Source: Leptospiraceae bacterium (GTDB lineage Bacteria > Spirochaetota > Leptospiria > Leptospirales > Leptospiraceae). From it: DNA of 64,000 bases. Positions 34,521-43,538 of the stretch are shown here, piece after piece (the first letter of the stretch is position 1; each line of letters starts with the position of its first letter). The DNA lies in the NCBI GenBank assembly GCA_024233835.1, contig JACKPC010000001.1, positions 1,860,001-1,924,000 on the forward strand, given 5' to 3'. Position numbers and translations under genes: made by a program. The notes under the pieces are model-generated. The model was given only the letters and a program-made list of their open reading frames with translations, was not told where the DNA came from and did not search any database.

Positions 34521-35033
34521 TTATACTGGTTGTTTTCCTAATTCCAGAGCAGCTCTTTTACTAACCAGATAAGGTTCCAGGCCGGGAAATTTTTTATTTT
34601 TAAAATGTTGTCGAAACCACTTGAATAGTTCATCTGCGGCTCTAATAAATTGTTCATCTTTTTGTATTTCTTCACCGGCTTCTTCATTATAGTAATCTTT
34701 TATATAATAAATCCTTCCCTTCATTATAAGTCCATTTTTTGACTTCGGTAACCAGAGTTCAATGGCTGGAGAGATACTGTTATTTATAAGATAATGTTTT
34801 TGTTCTTGGATATACTTGAATTTTAGCTTACTATTATCTTCTTTTTTGATAATATATTTAACTCTCTGTATCTCCCTATCCTGATACTTTTCATCCAGTA
34901 TAGAGTTTAAATATTCGGGCTTGCTATTCAGAAGGGGTTGAGCAATCAATAGATAATCATTTGCTTCTAAAAATGAATCAATTTCCTTACAATCCTCTGT
35001 AGTTAAATAGAAATTTATTTGCTTACTTTTCAT
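34521..35033 (-). CDS. Hypothetical protein, candidate immunity partner
   Basis: A 170-residue soluble protein with no membrane segment. I do not recognise a named family. It overlaps the previous small gene by 11 nt, starts with KQINFYLTTEDCKEI and ends in a basic C-terminus. The upstream product resembles toxin tips of polymorphic toxins, and overlapping toxin-then-immunity order is typical, so an immunity role is a reasonable guess. The two genes share an identical 18-bp start context (CGGTAAACAAGATGAAAA). AT content is above the window average, which fits an accessory gene. Confidence 0.5.
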   Translation of the reverse strand: MKSKQINFYLTTEDCKEIDSFLEANDYLLIAQPLLNSKPEYLNSILDEKYQDREIQRVKYIIKKEDNSKLKFKYIQEQKHYLINNSISPAIELWLPKSKNGLIMKGRIYYIKDYYNEEAGEEIQKDEQFIRAADELFKWFRQHFKNKKFPGLEPYLVSKRAALELGKQPV

Positions 35034-35358
35034 CTTGTTTACCGGGATAATTATTATATGGATGGAATTGTGGTTCTACTCCTTTTTCTTGTTTAATTTC
35101 TTGTAATACTATTCGTTCTCTTTTTACAGGTAAGCCACTTTTTGTTATTTTTCCTACCTGATGGTATTCCACAGGTTCAGTCTCATCGTCCTTCATTGCT
35201 ACTACATCAATATACCTACATTTATTCCCAAATAACCGTAATAAATATTCTTTTATTGCCATAAAGCCTCTATTCTGTATGGATGTCTCCACCTCTTCTA
35301 CTTTTAAACGATGCTTGGGGCTTCCAAGCTTACCATAAGGATTCGGGACCTTTTTCAT
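35023..35358 (-). CDS. Small protein resembling a polymorphic-toxin C-terminal nuclease domain
   Basis: A 111-residue protein beginning MKKVPNPYGKLGSPKHRLKV. The NPYGKLGSPKH opening resembles toxin tips cut from Rhs/polymorphic toxins. RYIDVVAM (48-55) and VEYHQVGKITKSG (63-75) contain Asp51, Glu64, Gln67 and Lys70, a pattern compatible with a PD-(D/E)XK-like nuclease. No secretion or delivery domain is attached: it is an orphan tip. The frame stays open to 35508, but the ATG at 35358 shares an 18-bp context with the next gene's start and begins the domain exactly. Function is inference. Confidence 0.5.
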   Translation of the reverse strand: MKKVPNPYGKLGSPKHRLKVEEVETSIQNRGFMAIKEYLLRLFGNKCRYIDVVAMKDDETEPVEYHQVGKITKSGLPVKRERIVLQEIKQEKGVEPQFHPYNNYPGKQDEK

Positions 35359-36028
35359 CTTGTTTACCGAGTCAGTCAAATAAAGAACTATTCTCTGTCT
35401 CTCCTTTGCAAAATCCACCCTAAAAAGATTCACCTGACTGAAGTGGAGCCATACCAGAAATGTAGGGTGTAAAAGACTATTTAATTCACAAATTGCGATA
35501 AATATCAAGTGAAAAATCTGTTTTTTATGAAGAAAGGAAATTTTATAGAAGTGGGCCTATACGCCTTTATTTATCCTCTTCTTTAATTGTTCACCCGCAA
35601 TAGAGCTTTGTTTTTTATGTCACTACTTTTTTGCCTGTCGTTCCTGCTGACATGCTCCCGTTCTAGTCGGACGTTCTTTCTCTTAGGCTTCGGGAAAGTC
35701 CGAAGGAAAGAGTAGGCGGTTGGCCTGAAAACAAGCCTATTCCGGCTTGGGGGAATTGATAGTTTTCCTTAATGGAAGCATGGGAGGCTATATTCGTCCT
35801 GACAGGAAATTTTAGAAAATCATCAGATACTTTCTGATTAAAAGAATAACAACTTAGATATTGGGAATCACTTCGCTGATTGCCCAGCCTGGAAAAAAGA
35901 TATGAGCCTGTAAGGTCGAAGGAAAGGGTAGGTGGGGAGAGTCAAGTGGAAAAAGGGCTTAATTTGAATTATTTTCGAGTAATTTTATAGACATAAGTCA
36001 ATAGATAAAAATTCATATACATATACTT
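35359..36028. other. Gene-poor stretch upstream of the restriction operon
   Basis: About 670 bp without a convincing gene. It holds the upstream end of an open frame (35359-35508) whose true start is probably 35358, a copy of the 186-bp repeat (35716-35901), and short G-rich sequences resembling those near 54.4 kb. The hsdM promoter should lie in the last ~100 bp, which is AT-rich, but I see no clear -35/-10 pair. Confidence 0.6.
35716..35901 (-). repeat. 186-bp dispersed repeat, copy A
   Basis: This segment aligns without gaps to 54181-54366 (about 147 of 186 positions identical by eye). Both copies are in the same orientation. On the minus strand both keep an open frame with related products (for example RSDSQYLS, VSDDFLK, AGIGLF). 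That suggests descent from a coding sequence, but no start or known family is evident here. Confidence 0.7.
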
Positions 36029-38035
36029 ATGACAAATCATGATTTAGAGAACTTTATCTGGCAAATAGCAGATCTTTTAAGGGGGCCTTACAGACCTCCT
36101 CAATATGAAAGGGTAATGCTTCCTATGGTAGTGTTGAGGCGTTTGGACTGTGTTTTAGGTCCAACGAAAGGAAAAGTTCTAAAAGCGTATGAAAAGCATC
36201 AGAATAAATCTGGTAAAATTTTGGATTCCCTTCTAAATAAAGCTGCCGGAGAAAAATTCCATAACCACTCGGAGTTTGATTTTGAAACTTTGAAAGGAGA
36301 TCCGGACAAAATTGCTGAACATTTAGGAGCTTATATTACTGGCTTTTCAGCCAATATTAGAAAAATTTTTGAGTATTTTGATTTTGCGAAAGAAATTGAA
36401 ACCATGAGTGATAGCAATATTCTCTACCTTGTAGTTTCCAAGTTTTCAGAAATCGATCTACATCCGAATAAAGTTGATAATTCAAAAATGGGTTCCATTT
36501 TTGAAAACCTGATTCGCAGATTTAATGAACAGGCAAACGAAACAGCCGGAGACCATTTTACACCCAGAGAAGTGATTCGTTTAATGGTGGCTCTTCTTTT
36601 TTCACCTGATGATAAAAGCTTTAAACCGAATGCTGTTTCTACAATTCTTGACCCGGCATGTGGAACGGGAGGAATGTTAGCTGAAGCACAAAATTATATG
36701 CAAGAGCATAATCCTGATGCAGAGCTTTTTGTCTATGGACAGGATTATAACAAACGCTCTTATGCGGTTGCTGCCTCAGACTTACTGATTAAAGATTTCG
36801 GTAATAGTGAAATAAAATTTGGAGATTCTTTAATTGATGATCAGTTTTTTGAACAAACATTTGATTATTTAATTGCCAATCCTCCTTTTGGTGTAGATTG
36901 GAAAAAACAAAAACCCCAGATTGAAAAATTGAATAAAAAACTTGGTTCAAAAAGTCCTTATAGGGCAGGACTTCCTCGTGTAAATGATGGAGCTCTTTTA
37001 TTTATTCAGCACATGATTTCTAAATTCCAACCCGTAGAGCCGGAAAAACTAAAATATGGTTCACGTTTAGCTATTGTTTTTAATGGTTCTCCTCTTTTTA
37101 CAGGAGGCGCTGGACAGGGAGAAAGTGAAATTCGCAAATGGATTATTGAAAATGATTGGCTCGAAGTAATCATCGCTCTTCCCGAACAGATGTTTTATAA
37201 TACCGGAATTGGAACTTATATCTGGATTGTTACAAATAGAAAAGGAAAGCATAGAAAGAAAAAAATCCAATTAATTGATGCTAGGGAAAAATATGAACCT
37301 CTACGCCGAAGTCTGGGTGCAAAGAGAAGAGAATTATCCGAAGAACAGATAAAAGAAATCATATTAGAACACGGAAAATTTGAAGAATCTAAAATCTCCA
37401 AAATTTTTGATAATTCTGATTTTGGTTATACAAGAGTAACGGTAGAGCGTCCTCTTCGTTTGCGTTTCCATAGTACTATAGATAGAAAGGATTATTTTTT
37501 AGAAGTGCTACCGCATCTTCTTCACGATGTTCAGGAGATTGAAAAGAAAGTTGGCAAAGAACCTGTACTTGATTGGAATTATGTAAAAGAAGAAGCGGAA
37601 AAGGTTTTAAAAGAAAGAGAGTCCAGATGGAGTTCCAAAGAATGGAAATTTTATCAGGATGTATTTACGGAGACTGATGAAAATGCTAAACCTGTAATCT
37701 TAAAAAAAAGAAAACATACAGGAAAAAATGAAGAACTCTATGGTTGGTATGCGATTGATAAAAAAACAGAAGTTCAATACGAAGTAGATACAAAACTTCG
37801 GGATAATGAAAACATACCACTGAAAGAAGACATCGCTCATTATATGCAAACAGAAGTTTTACCCCATGTTCCCGATGCGTGGATAGATTCGGAAAAAACT
37901 AAAATAGGATATGAAATTAACTTCAACCGATATTTCTACGAATACATTCCACCACGCCCGGTAAAAGAGATTGATAAAGACTTGCAAAAGGTTGAGAAAG
38001 AGATATATGCTTTATTGAATGAGGTTGTGGAGTAA
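36029..38035 (+). CDS. hsdM: Type I restriction-modification system, DNA methyltransferase subunit
   Basis: A 668-residue N6-adenine methyltransferase. An N-terminal HsdM helical domain (~5-130) is followed by the catalytic domain with the SAM site DPACGTGG (208-215) and the target-adenine motif NPPFG (284-288). HFTPREVI, which precedes motif I in HsdM proteins, is present at 176-183. The C-terminal ~250 residues are longer than in classic HsdM. With HsdS it methylates host sites. It is the first gene of a tightly spaced operon running to at least 46543; the next gene begins 5 bp after its stop. Confidence 0.96.
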   Translation: MTNHDLENFIWQIADLLRGPYRPPQYERVMLPMVVLRRLDCVLGPTKGKVLKAYEKHQNKSGKILDSLLNKAAGEKFHNHSEFDFETLKGDPDKIAEHLGAYITGFSANIRKIFEYFDFAKEIETMSDSNILYLVVSKFSEIDLHPNKVDNSKMGSIFENLIRRFNEQANETAGDHFTPREVIRLMVALLFSPDDKSFKPNAVSTILDPACGTGGMLAEAQNYMQEHNPDAELFVYGQDYNKRSYAVAASDLLIKDFGNSEIKFGDSLIDDQFFEQTFDYLIANPPFGVDWKKQKPQIEKLNKKLGSKSPYRAGLPRVNDGALLFIQHMISKFQPVEPEKLKYGSRLAIVFNGSPLFTGGAGQGESEIRKWIIENDWLEVIIALPEQMFYNTGIGTYIWIVTNRKGKHRKKKIQLIDAREKYEPLRRSLGAKRRELSEEQIKEIILEHGKFEESKISKIFDNSDFGYTRVTVERPLRLRFHSTIDRKDYFLEVLPHLLHDVQEIEKKVGKEPVLDWNYVKEEAEKVLKERESRWSSKEWKFYQDVFTETDENAKPVILKKRKHTGKNEELYGWYAIDKKTEVQYEVDTKLRDNENIPLKEDIAHYMQTEVLPHVPDAWIDSEKTKIGYEINFNRYFYEYIPPRPVKEIDKDLQKVEKEIYALLNEVVE

Positions 38036-38040
38036 TAATA

Positions 38041-40065
38041 ATGGGAAATTTTACAACAAATTCAAGAATTGTTTTAGAGCTATTTGCTCAATATTCCAAT
38101 ACGTTTACTGCATTTTGTGAACTTATAAATAACTCTTTGCAAGCAAATGCCACTGAAATAAAGATAACTATAACCGAAAACCAAGAAAATGAAATATTTA
38201 ATGAACACATAAAGGAAATTATTATTTTCGATAATGGAGAAGGAGTCTCAAAATCCGATTTCAAGAAGAAAATCCTCGAAATTGGTACGGATTCAAAACC
38301 TGAAGGTAAAGGAATTGGTCGATTTGCTTCTCTTCAAATAGGAAAAAATATTAAAATAGAAACTGTAGCCTACGATAGTAATATAAAAAAATCCACAAGG
38401 TCTACACTTCCACTAAAAGGGAATGATATAGAGAAGAATCGAATAAATCTAGATAAACTAAAACTTCAAGATAGTTATGAAGATCTCCTGAAAGATGAAA
38501 AAACATATTTCCAAGTTTTTATTACTGATTTTTACTCTAAAGAAGAGTGCGAACTGGATAAAAAAAGAAAATTACATAAAAATTTATTACCAGAAAATCT
38601 TCCAATAGCTTTATTTCAACAATATCCACTTGAACTTATCAATGGAAAAGCTAAAATATATATTAATAATAAATTGATAGATCCTAAAAATTATATTATT
38701 GGTAATCCCATAAAAATTGAAAGGGAGTATATAGATTTAGAAAATAAAAAACATGTAGTTACTTTAAATTTTATTCATTTTCAGGCGAAGAAAAAAGAAA
38801 ATAAAGTTTTACTAAGAGTTAAAAATAATCAAATTTATACAGTAGCTGCTAAATTTACTTATGACTCGGACATACCGGAGGAAAATAGCTGGCTTATAAA
38901 TATTGACTCCAAGCTTTTTGATAAATCTCATTTGGATATTAATCGGAATTTAATTTTATCAGATATGCAACCAGAGTTAAAAAAAATATTAGATTCGATT
39001 AAAATTTACATTGATGAGTTTTTTACAGACTGGTATAAAGATTTTTATGATTTCAAGAAAAACTTGAATGAGGATAGTTTTTATCCTTATTTAAAAACAC
39101 CAACAAGCTCACAAACAAAACAAATAGTATTTAATCAATTTGCATACTACATAGAAAAAGACTACCAGTTGTTGAAAAAAAATGAACCCAGTCGAAAAAT
39201 TATTTATCCTTTGATAGATAAAGCAATTTCTAACGGAGATATTGAAGATATTTTGAAAAGCATTCAATTACTAGATGATGAAAAAATATCAAAGTTTAAG
39301 GATTTATTAAAAAAATCTGATCTTGATGAGGTTGTAGAGTTTTCAGAAAAAATTGCAAAAAAGAATCAATTTTTAGATTTTTTATATGAAATAGTTTATA
39401 ATGAACCAGCAAAGTATATTAAAGAAAGAAGTCAACTCCATAAAATTATAGAAAAAGAATTATGGTTATTTGGCGAAGAATACGAACAAACACCAAAGCT
39501 ATTCTCTGATAAAAAATTAAAAAATAATTTAGAAGAGTTGCGAAATCAATATTTAAAATTTACTCTTTCTGAAGAAGATAAAAACACAGTAGAAATTCAG
39601 GATAAGTATTTAGAGGGTATTACCGATTTGTTCTTTTTTAATGAAAAAAGAATCGGAGAGCAGGAAAGTGAAATACTGATTGTCGAACTAAAATCGCCCC
39701 GATGCAGAATAACACAAAAAGAAATTAACCAAGTTGAAAAATATGCTTATCAAATTGAAAACCTAAGTAAGTTTTCTCAATCCTTAAAATACAAAATTAT
39801 TTTAATATCAAGTGATATAGATGGTTTTACAAAATCAAAGGTAGGAAAAGAAAATCCTTTTTTATTAGAAAAAAATAAAGCCGGAAATATTTTTACTTAT
39901 ATATACACATGGTCAGATTTAATTGATTCTCTAAGAAAAAAACTTTCGTATATGAGTAACGTTTTAAAAGTAAAAGATAGAGAAATCACTAAGATTTTAG
40001 AAGAAGATTATAGTGATATTGATTTTTTAAATGTTACATCTAAATTGAATAAGGATGAAAGTTGA
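38041..40065 (+). CDS. GHKL/MORC-like ATPase fused to a PD-(D/E)XK-like nuclease domain
   Basis: A 674-residue protein. Residues ~1-150 are a GHKL ATP-binding domain: the N box FCELINNSLQA (25-35), DNGEGVS (64-70) and the GKGIGRFAS lid (89-97). A transducer-like part and a charged helical part follow. Residues ~520-640 look like a PD-(D/E)XK nuclease, with Asp529 in GITDLFFF and VELKSPR (Glu549, Lys551). The architecture recalls MORC-type and other ATP-gated nucleases. It sits between hsdM and hsdS with a ribosome site GGAG and 5-bp spacing, so it is expressed with the restriction system. Function as an extra defence effector is inference; I know no established name for this exact protein. 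Confidence 0.8.
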   Translation: MGNFTTNSRIVLELFAQYSNTFTAFCELINNSLQANATEIKITITENQENEIFNEHIKEIIIFDNGEGVSKSDFKKKILEIGTDSKPEGKGIGRFASLQIGKNIKIETVAYDSNIKKSTRSTLPLKGNDIEKNRINLDKLKLQDSYEDLLKDEKTYFQVFITDFYSKEECELDKKRKLHKNLLPENLPIALFQQYPLELINGKAKIYINNKLIDPKNYIIGNPIKIEREYIDLENKKHVVTLNFIHFQAKKKENKVLLRVKNNQIYTVAAKFTYDSDIPEENSWLINIDSKLFDKSHLDINRNLILSDMQPELKKILDSIKIYIDEFFTDWYKDFYDFKKNLNEDSFYPYLKTPTSSQTKQIVFNQFAYYIEKDYQLLKKNEPSRKIIYPLIDKAISNGDIEDILKSIQLLDDEKISKFKDLLKKSDLDEVVEFSEKIAKKNQFLDFLYEIVYNEPAKYIKERSQLHKIIEKELWLFGEEYEQTPKLFSDKKLKNNLEELRNQYLKFTLSEEDKNTVEIQDKYLEGITDLFFFNEKRIGEQESEILIVELKSPRCRITQKEINQVEKYAYQIENLSKFSQSLKYKIILISSDIDGFTKSKVGKENPFLLEKNKAGNIFTYIYTWSDLIDSLRKKLSYMSNVLKVKDREITKILEEDYSDIDFLNVTSKLNKDES

Positions 40066-40067
40066 GA

Positions 40068-41294
40068 ATGAATAAAGAGTGGAAAAGCTCAAAAGTTAAG
40101 TATATCTTCTCAATTATTAATGGTTCAACTCCATCAAGTTTTATAGAAAATTACTGGGATGGGAATATTGTTTGGGTGACACCAGAAGATATAAATCTTA
40201 AAGAAAAATATATATTTAATTCAAAGAAAAAAATTACAGAAGAAGGTTATAAAAATTGTGGAACAACAATTATTCCGAAGGATAGTTTAGTATTAACAAC
40301 CAGAGCTCCGGTGGGAAACATAGCAATTTCAGGTTTACCATTATGTACAAATCAAGGTTGTAAATCTTTAGTTTTAAAAGATAAAGCTGTTATAAACTAT
40401 TTTTATTATAAACTTCTATCTATGAACAAAGAATTAAACTCAATTTCTTCAGGAAGTACTTTTATAGAACTTAGTACTGATAAACTATCTTCACTCACAA
40501 TCCCTCTCCCACCCCTACAAACTCAAAAAACTATTGCTAACTTTTTAGACAAAGAAACAGCCCGGATTGATAAATTAATTCAAAGCAAAGAGAAGCTTAT
40601 CAGCTTATTGGAAGAAAAAAAGCAGTCGATGATTTCTCAAGTTGTTACAAGAGGTTTGGATCCTAAAGTGAAACTGAAAGATTCCGGCATTCCCTGGATT
40701 GGTAAAATTCCTAAACATTGGGAGGTAGAGAAAGCAAGATGGTTATTTACTCAATCTCATATACAAGTTAGTGATAACGATGAAATTGTTACATGCTTTC
40801 GTAACGGTAGAGTTACTCTCAGAAAAAATGTAAGAGAAGAAGGATTCACAAATGCAATTAAAGAATTAGGTTATCAGGGTATTCAAAAAGGCCAATTAGT
40901 CCTTCATTCAATGGACGCATTCGCAGGTGCTATAGGAGTATCTGATTCAAATGGAAAATGTTCTCCAGAATATATAATATGTGATCCTATAAAGAAAAGT
41001 ATTTTAAATGATTATTATGCTTTTATAATTAGAAAAATGGCATTGAATGGTTTTATCCAAGCTTCCTGTCCTGCAGTTAGAGAACGTGCTCCTAGAATAA
41101 GGTTTTCAAATTTTAAAGATATGCTGTTACCTTTACCACCCAGAAAGGAGCAAAAAGAAATTGTTGAATATCTAAAAAAATTTATAACCCAAACCAATAA
41201 TATCATCTCTAAAACTCAAGAATCTATCGAGTTGTTAAAAGAAAGAAGAACAGCGATAATATCTGAAGCCGTTACAGGAAAATTAAAGTTATGA
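40068..41294 (+). CDS. hsdS: Type I restriction-modification system, specificity subunit
   Basis: A 408-residue HsdS with two target-recognition halves. Each half ends in the conserved central/C-terminal pattern PLPPLQTQKTIANFLD (~150) and PLPPRKEQKEIVEYL (~375), followed by a coiled coil that sets the spacing between the two half-sites. IPWIGKIPKHWE marks the start of the second half. It guides HsdM and HsdR to a bipartite DNA site that cannot be read from the protein. ATG 40068 follows the previous stop by 2 bp, with AAGGATG upstream. Its stop overlaps the next ATG (ATGA), showing translational coupling to the Septu-like genes. Confidence 0.95.
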   Translation: MNKEWKSSKVKYIFSIINGSTPSSFIENYWDGNIVWVTPEDINLKEKYIFNSKKKITEEGYKNCGTTIIPKDSLVLTTRAPVGNIAISGLPLCTNQGCKSLVLKDKAVINYFYYKLLSMNKELNSISSGSTFIELSTDKLSSLTIPLPPLQTQKTIANFLDKETARIDKLIQSKEKLISLLEEKKQSMISQVVTRGLDPKVKLKDSGIPWIGKIPKHWEVEKARWLFTQSHIQVSDNDEIVTCFRNGRVTLRKNVREEGFTNAIKELGYQGIQKGQLVLHSMDAFAGAIGVSDSNGKCSPEYIICDPIKKSILNDYYAFIIRKMALNGFIQASCPAVRERAPRIRFSNFKDMLLPLPPRKEQKEIVEYLKKFITQTNNIISKTQESIELLKERRTAIISEAVTGKLKL

Positions 41295-42835
41295 TAATAA
41301 GAAAGCTTTCTTTAGTTAATTTTCGTGGAATAAAAAAAGGTGAATTTAACTTTGATAATAATTTTAATGTTTTAGTGGGAATTAATGGTTCCGGAAAAAC
41401 AACGATTATAGACGCGTTGGGTATTATCTTATCGCGAATCATTCCTCAAGTTTCTAACTTCAAAATATCAAAACGAATGTTGGAGGATTCTGATTTATTT
41501 TTTGGAGAACAATTCTTAGAAATCAAGCTTCTGGCTGAAGTTGAGCATATTGGAAAAACTTATGAATTAGAAGTGAGTTTATCAAAGTCATTAAAAATCG
41601 GATTAGAAATTATAAAAAATCCAATAGACCCGCAAGAAGAAATACGAAATTTTCAACAAAAGTTCTCTCCAAAAGAGAAAACTCAACATAAGCAATACCA
41701 AAAAAGTATATTAGCAATCAAGACATCTAAAGAATGGTTGATTCTTTTTTACGATGGAAAAATAATAAGAGAACAAGAAAGTTTGGCTTTTGAAAATACT
41801 ATTGCCGGGGAAATCGATAAAGACAATTTTGATCGGGTAAAGATTATCCACAGAATAGTAAAATTATTCAATCATGAAATTACTATTTCCCAAGATTATC
41901 CTGAAAAATTTACATTAGCAATCAAGGATGATAATAAAAAGAAAAATGACTTTTTAAAACAGTTAAAAAACAGCAAAAATCAAATTTCTGCGATCTATTA
42001 TTCGATTTATCGTGGAAGTCATTTAGCAAAATTTATTTCCATCAGAAATGATGACTCTCTAATATTAAGAAACTTTAACATTTTAAAAACTGCTGAGTAT
42101 TGGGAAAAAGAAGAAGTAATTTCTAAAGAAAAAAGTATTCCATCAAAAACAAACCTTGTAGTCAAGAATGCAATCCAATCATTTTTAGATAATATAGATG
42201 ATGTTTTTTTGGAAGATTTAGATCCTAAACAAAAATCCGGTTCCAGATTATTATTAAATAAAAATAGTGTTATTATAAGCATTGAGCAGTTGTCTGATGG
42301 AGAAAAGAACATACTTTCCTTGATTACCGATTTAGCCCGAAGGCTTGCCATAAATAATCCAGAACTTCATGATCCTATCGAAGAGGGTAAATCCATTGTG
42401 CTACTTGATGAGTTGGACTTGCACCTTCATCCACAATGGCAAAGACGGATTGTGGAAAAACTAAAAGAAATTTTTAAAAATTGTCAGTTTATAGTAACAT
42501 CACATTCTCCTTTTATTATTCAATCAATTGAACCGGGCGAACTAATCCTGCTGGATAAGGAGATCGAAACCGAATATGCAAATCAAGGTTTAGAAGAGAT
42601 CGCTCGTTTCATTATGGGCATAGATTCACCTGAAATGAGTCAAAGATATAAAGAAATGAAAGATGTTGCAGAAGAGTATTATAGATTATTAGAAAATGCT
42701 CAAAGTGTGAGTTCAGAAAGAAAGGAAGAATTAAAGCAGAAATTGATAAAGCTTACAAACCCTTATATGAATAATCCCGCATATTCTGCGTATATAGATT
42801 ATTTAGAACAAAAAAAGATGGCCAAAGGATTATAA
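41291..42835 (+). CDS. ptuA: Septu-like ATPase PtuA
   Basis: A 514-residue ABC/SMC-like ATPase. The N-terminus LSLVNFRGIKKG, Walker A GINGSGKTT (30-38), signature-like LSDGEKN, Walker B LLDELDLHLHP (370-381) and the His switch TSHSPFII (403-410) match the AAA_21/OLD-type ATPases used by PtuA. It is directly followed (1 bp) by an HNH gene, the two-gene order of Septu, where the ATPase controls the PtuB nuclease. No retron reverse transcriptase is present, which argues against a retron-Ec78-type module. The pair is embedded between hsdS and hsdR. Confidence 0.85.
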   Translation: MIIRKLSLVNFRGIKKGEFNFDNNFNVLVGINGSGKTTIIDALGIILSRIIPQVSNFKISKRMLEDSDLFFGEQFLEIKLLAEVEHIGKTYELEVSLSKSLKIGLEIIKNPIDPQEEIRNFQQKFSPKEKTQHKQYQKSILAIKTSKEWLILFYDGKIIREQESLAFENTIAGEIDKDNFDRVKIIHRIVKLFNHEITISQDYPEKFTLAIKDDNKKKNDFLKQLKNSKNQISAIYYSIYRGSHLAKFISIRNDDSLILRNFNILKTAEYWEKEEVISKEKSIPSKTNLVVKNAIQSFLDNIDDVFLEDLDPKQKSGSRLLLNKNSVIISIEQLSDGEKNILSLITDLARRLAINNPELHDPIEEGKSIVLLDELDLHLHPQWQRRIVEKLKEIFKNCQFIVTSHSPFIIQSIEPGELILLDKEIETEYANQGLEEIARFIMGIDSPEMSQRYKEMKDVAEEYYRLLENAQSVSSERKEELKQKLIKLTNPYMNNPAYSAYIDYLEQKKMAKGL

Positions 42836-42836
42836 A

Positions 42837-43538
42837 ATGAGACCGGTTAATAAGGGGAATTTACCTATAACTTATACTAAATATGAAAATTATAAAAAAC
42901 ATTTAGTTGAGAATATTGGAGACTATTGTAGTTACTGTGAACGAAGAATTCCTACATTATTGGCTGTAGAACATAAAAAACCAAAAGATTCAAATCCACA
43001 TTTAGAATGCGAGTGGGACAATTTATTATTGTCATGTGTAAATTGCAATAGTGCGAAAGGCGATGAAGATATAAATTTGAATGATTATTTTTTTCCAGAT
43101 AGAGATAACACATTTCCAATATTTACATATTACTCTGATGGTGAGGTAATTGCTAATAATCATATAGAAAATGAAATAAAAAGAAAAGTTGAAAATACTA
43201 TAGAGCTATTTGGATTAAATAAAAATTATATACCTCATAGAAATTGGATCAAAGATTCTTTAATACAATCAGCTTTAGAAAGATGGGGACAACGATTAAA
43301 TACATTTGAAGTAGCCCACGATAGTTTGAATAATTATAGAGAAAATCAAACATTACAGATGGCTAATCAAATTGGAAAGACAGCTAAAGGTTTTGGCTTC
43401 TTTAGTATTTGGATGAAAGTCTTTCAAGATTATCCAGATGTAAAAAATGAAATCATCAGTGCATTCAAAGGAACAGCAACAGATTGTTTTGATAGCAAAG
43501 GAGATTCTATTTCACCAAGACCGGGAGGTTTAATTTAG
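42837..43538 (+). CDS. ptuB: Septu-like HNH nuclease PtuB
   Basis: A 233-residue HNH endonuclease. The metal and catalytic residues appear in CSYCERRIPTLLAVEHKKPK (zinc cysteines and the His) and LLLSCVNCNSAKGD (second CxxC and Asn). The layout matches the PtuB-like HNH family (TIGR02646-like). In Septu, PtuA binds ATP and restrains PtuB; on phage infection PtuB cleaves nucleic acid. AAGGATT precedes its ATG, and its stop overlaps the GTG start of hsdR by one base, so translation continues directly into the restriction subunit. This overlap shows long-term integration, not a chance insertion. Confidence 0.87.
   Translation: MRPVNKGNLPITYTKYENYKKHLVENIGDYCSYCERRIPTLLAVEHKKPKDSNPHLECEWDNLLLSCVNCNSAKGDEDINLNDYFFPDRDNTFPIFTYYSDGEVIANNHIENEIKRKVENTIELFGLNKNYIPHRNWIKDSLIQSALERWGQRLNTFEVAHDSLNNYRENQTLQMANQIGKTAKGFGFFSIWMKVFQDYPDVKNEIISAFKGTATDCFDSKGDSISPRPGGLI

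Noticed and set aside
41291..43538. Retron-type defence system built on PtuAB
   Set aside because: No reverse transcriptase gene or msr/msd-like RNA lies near the pair.
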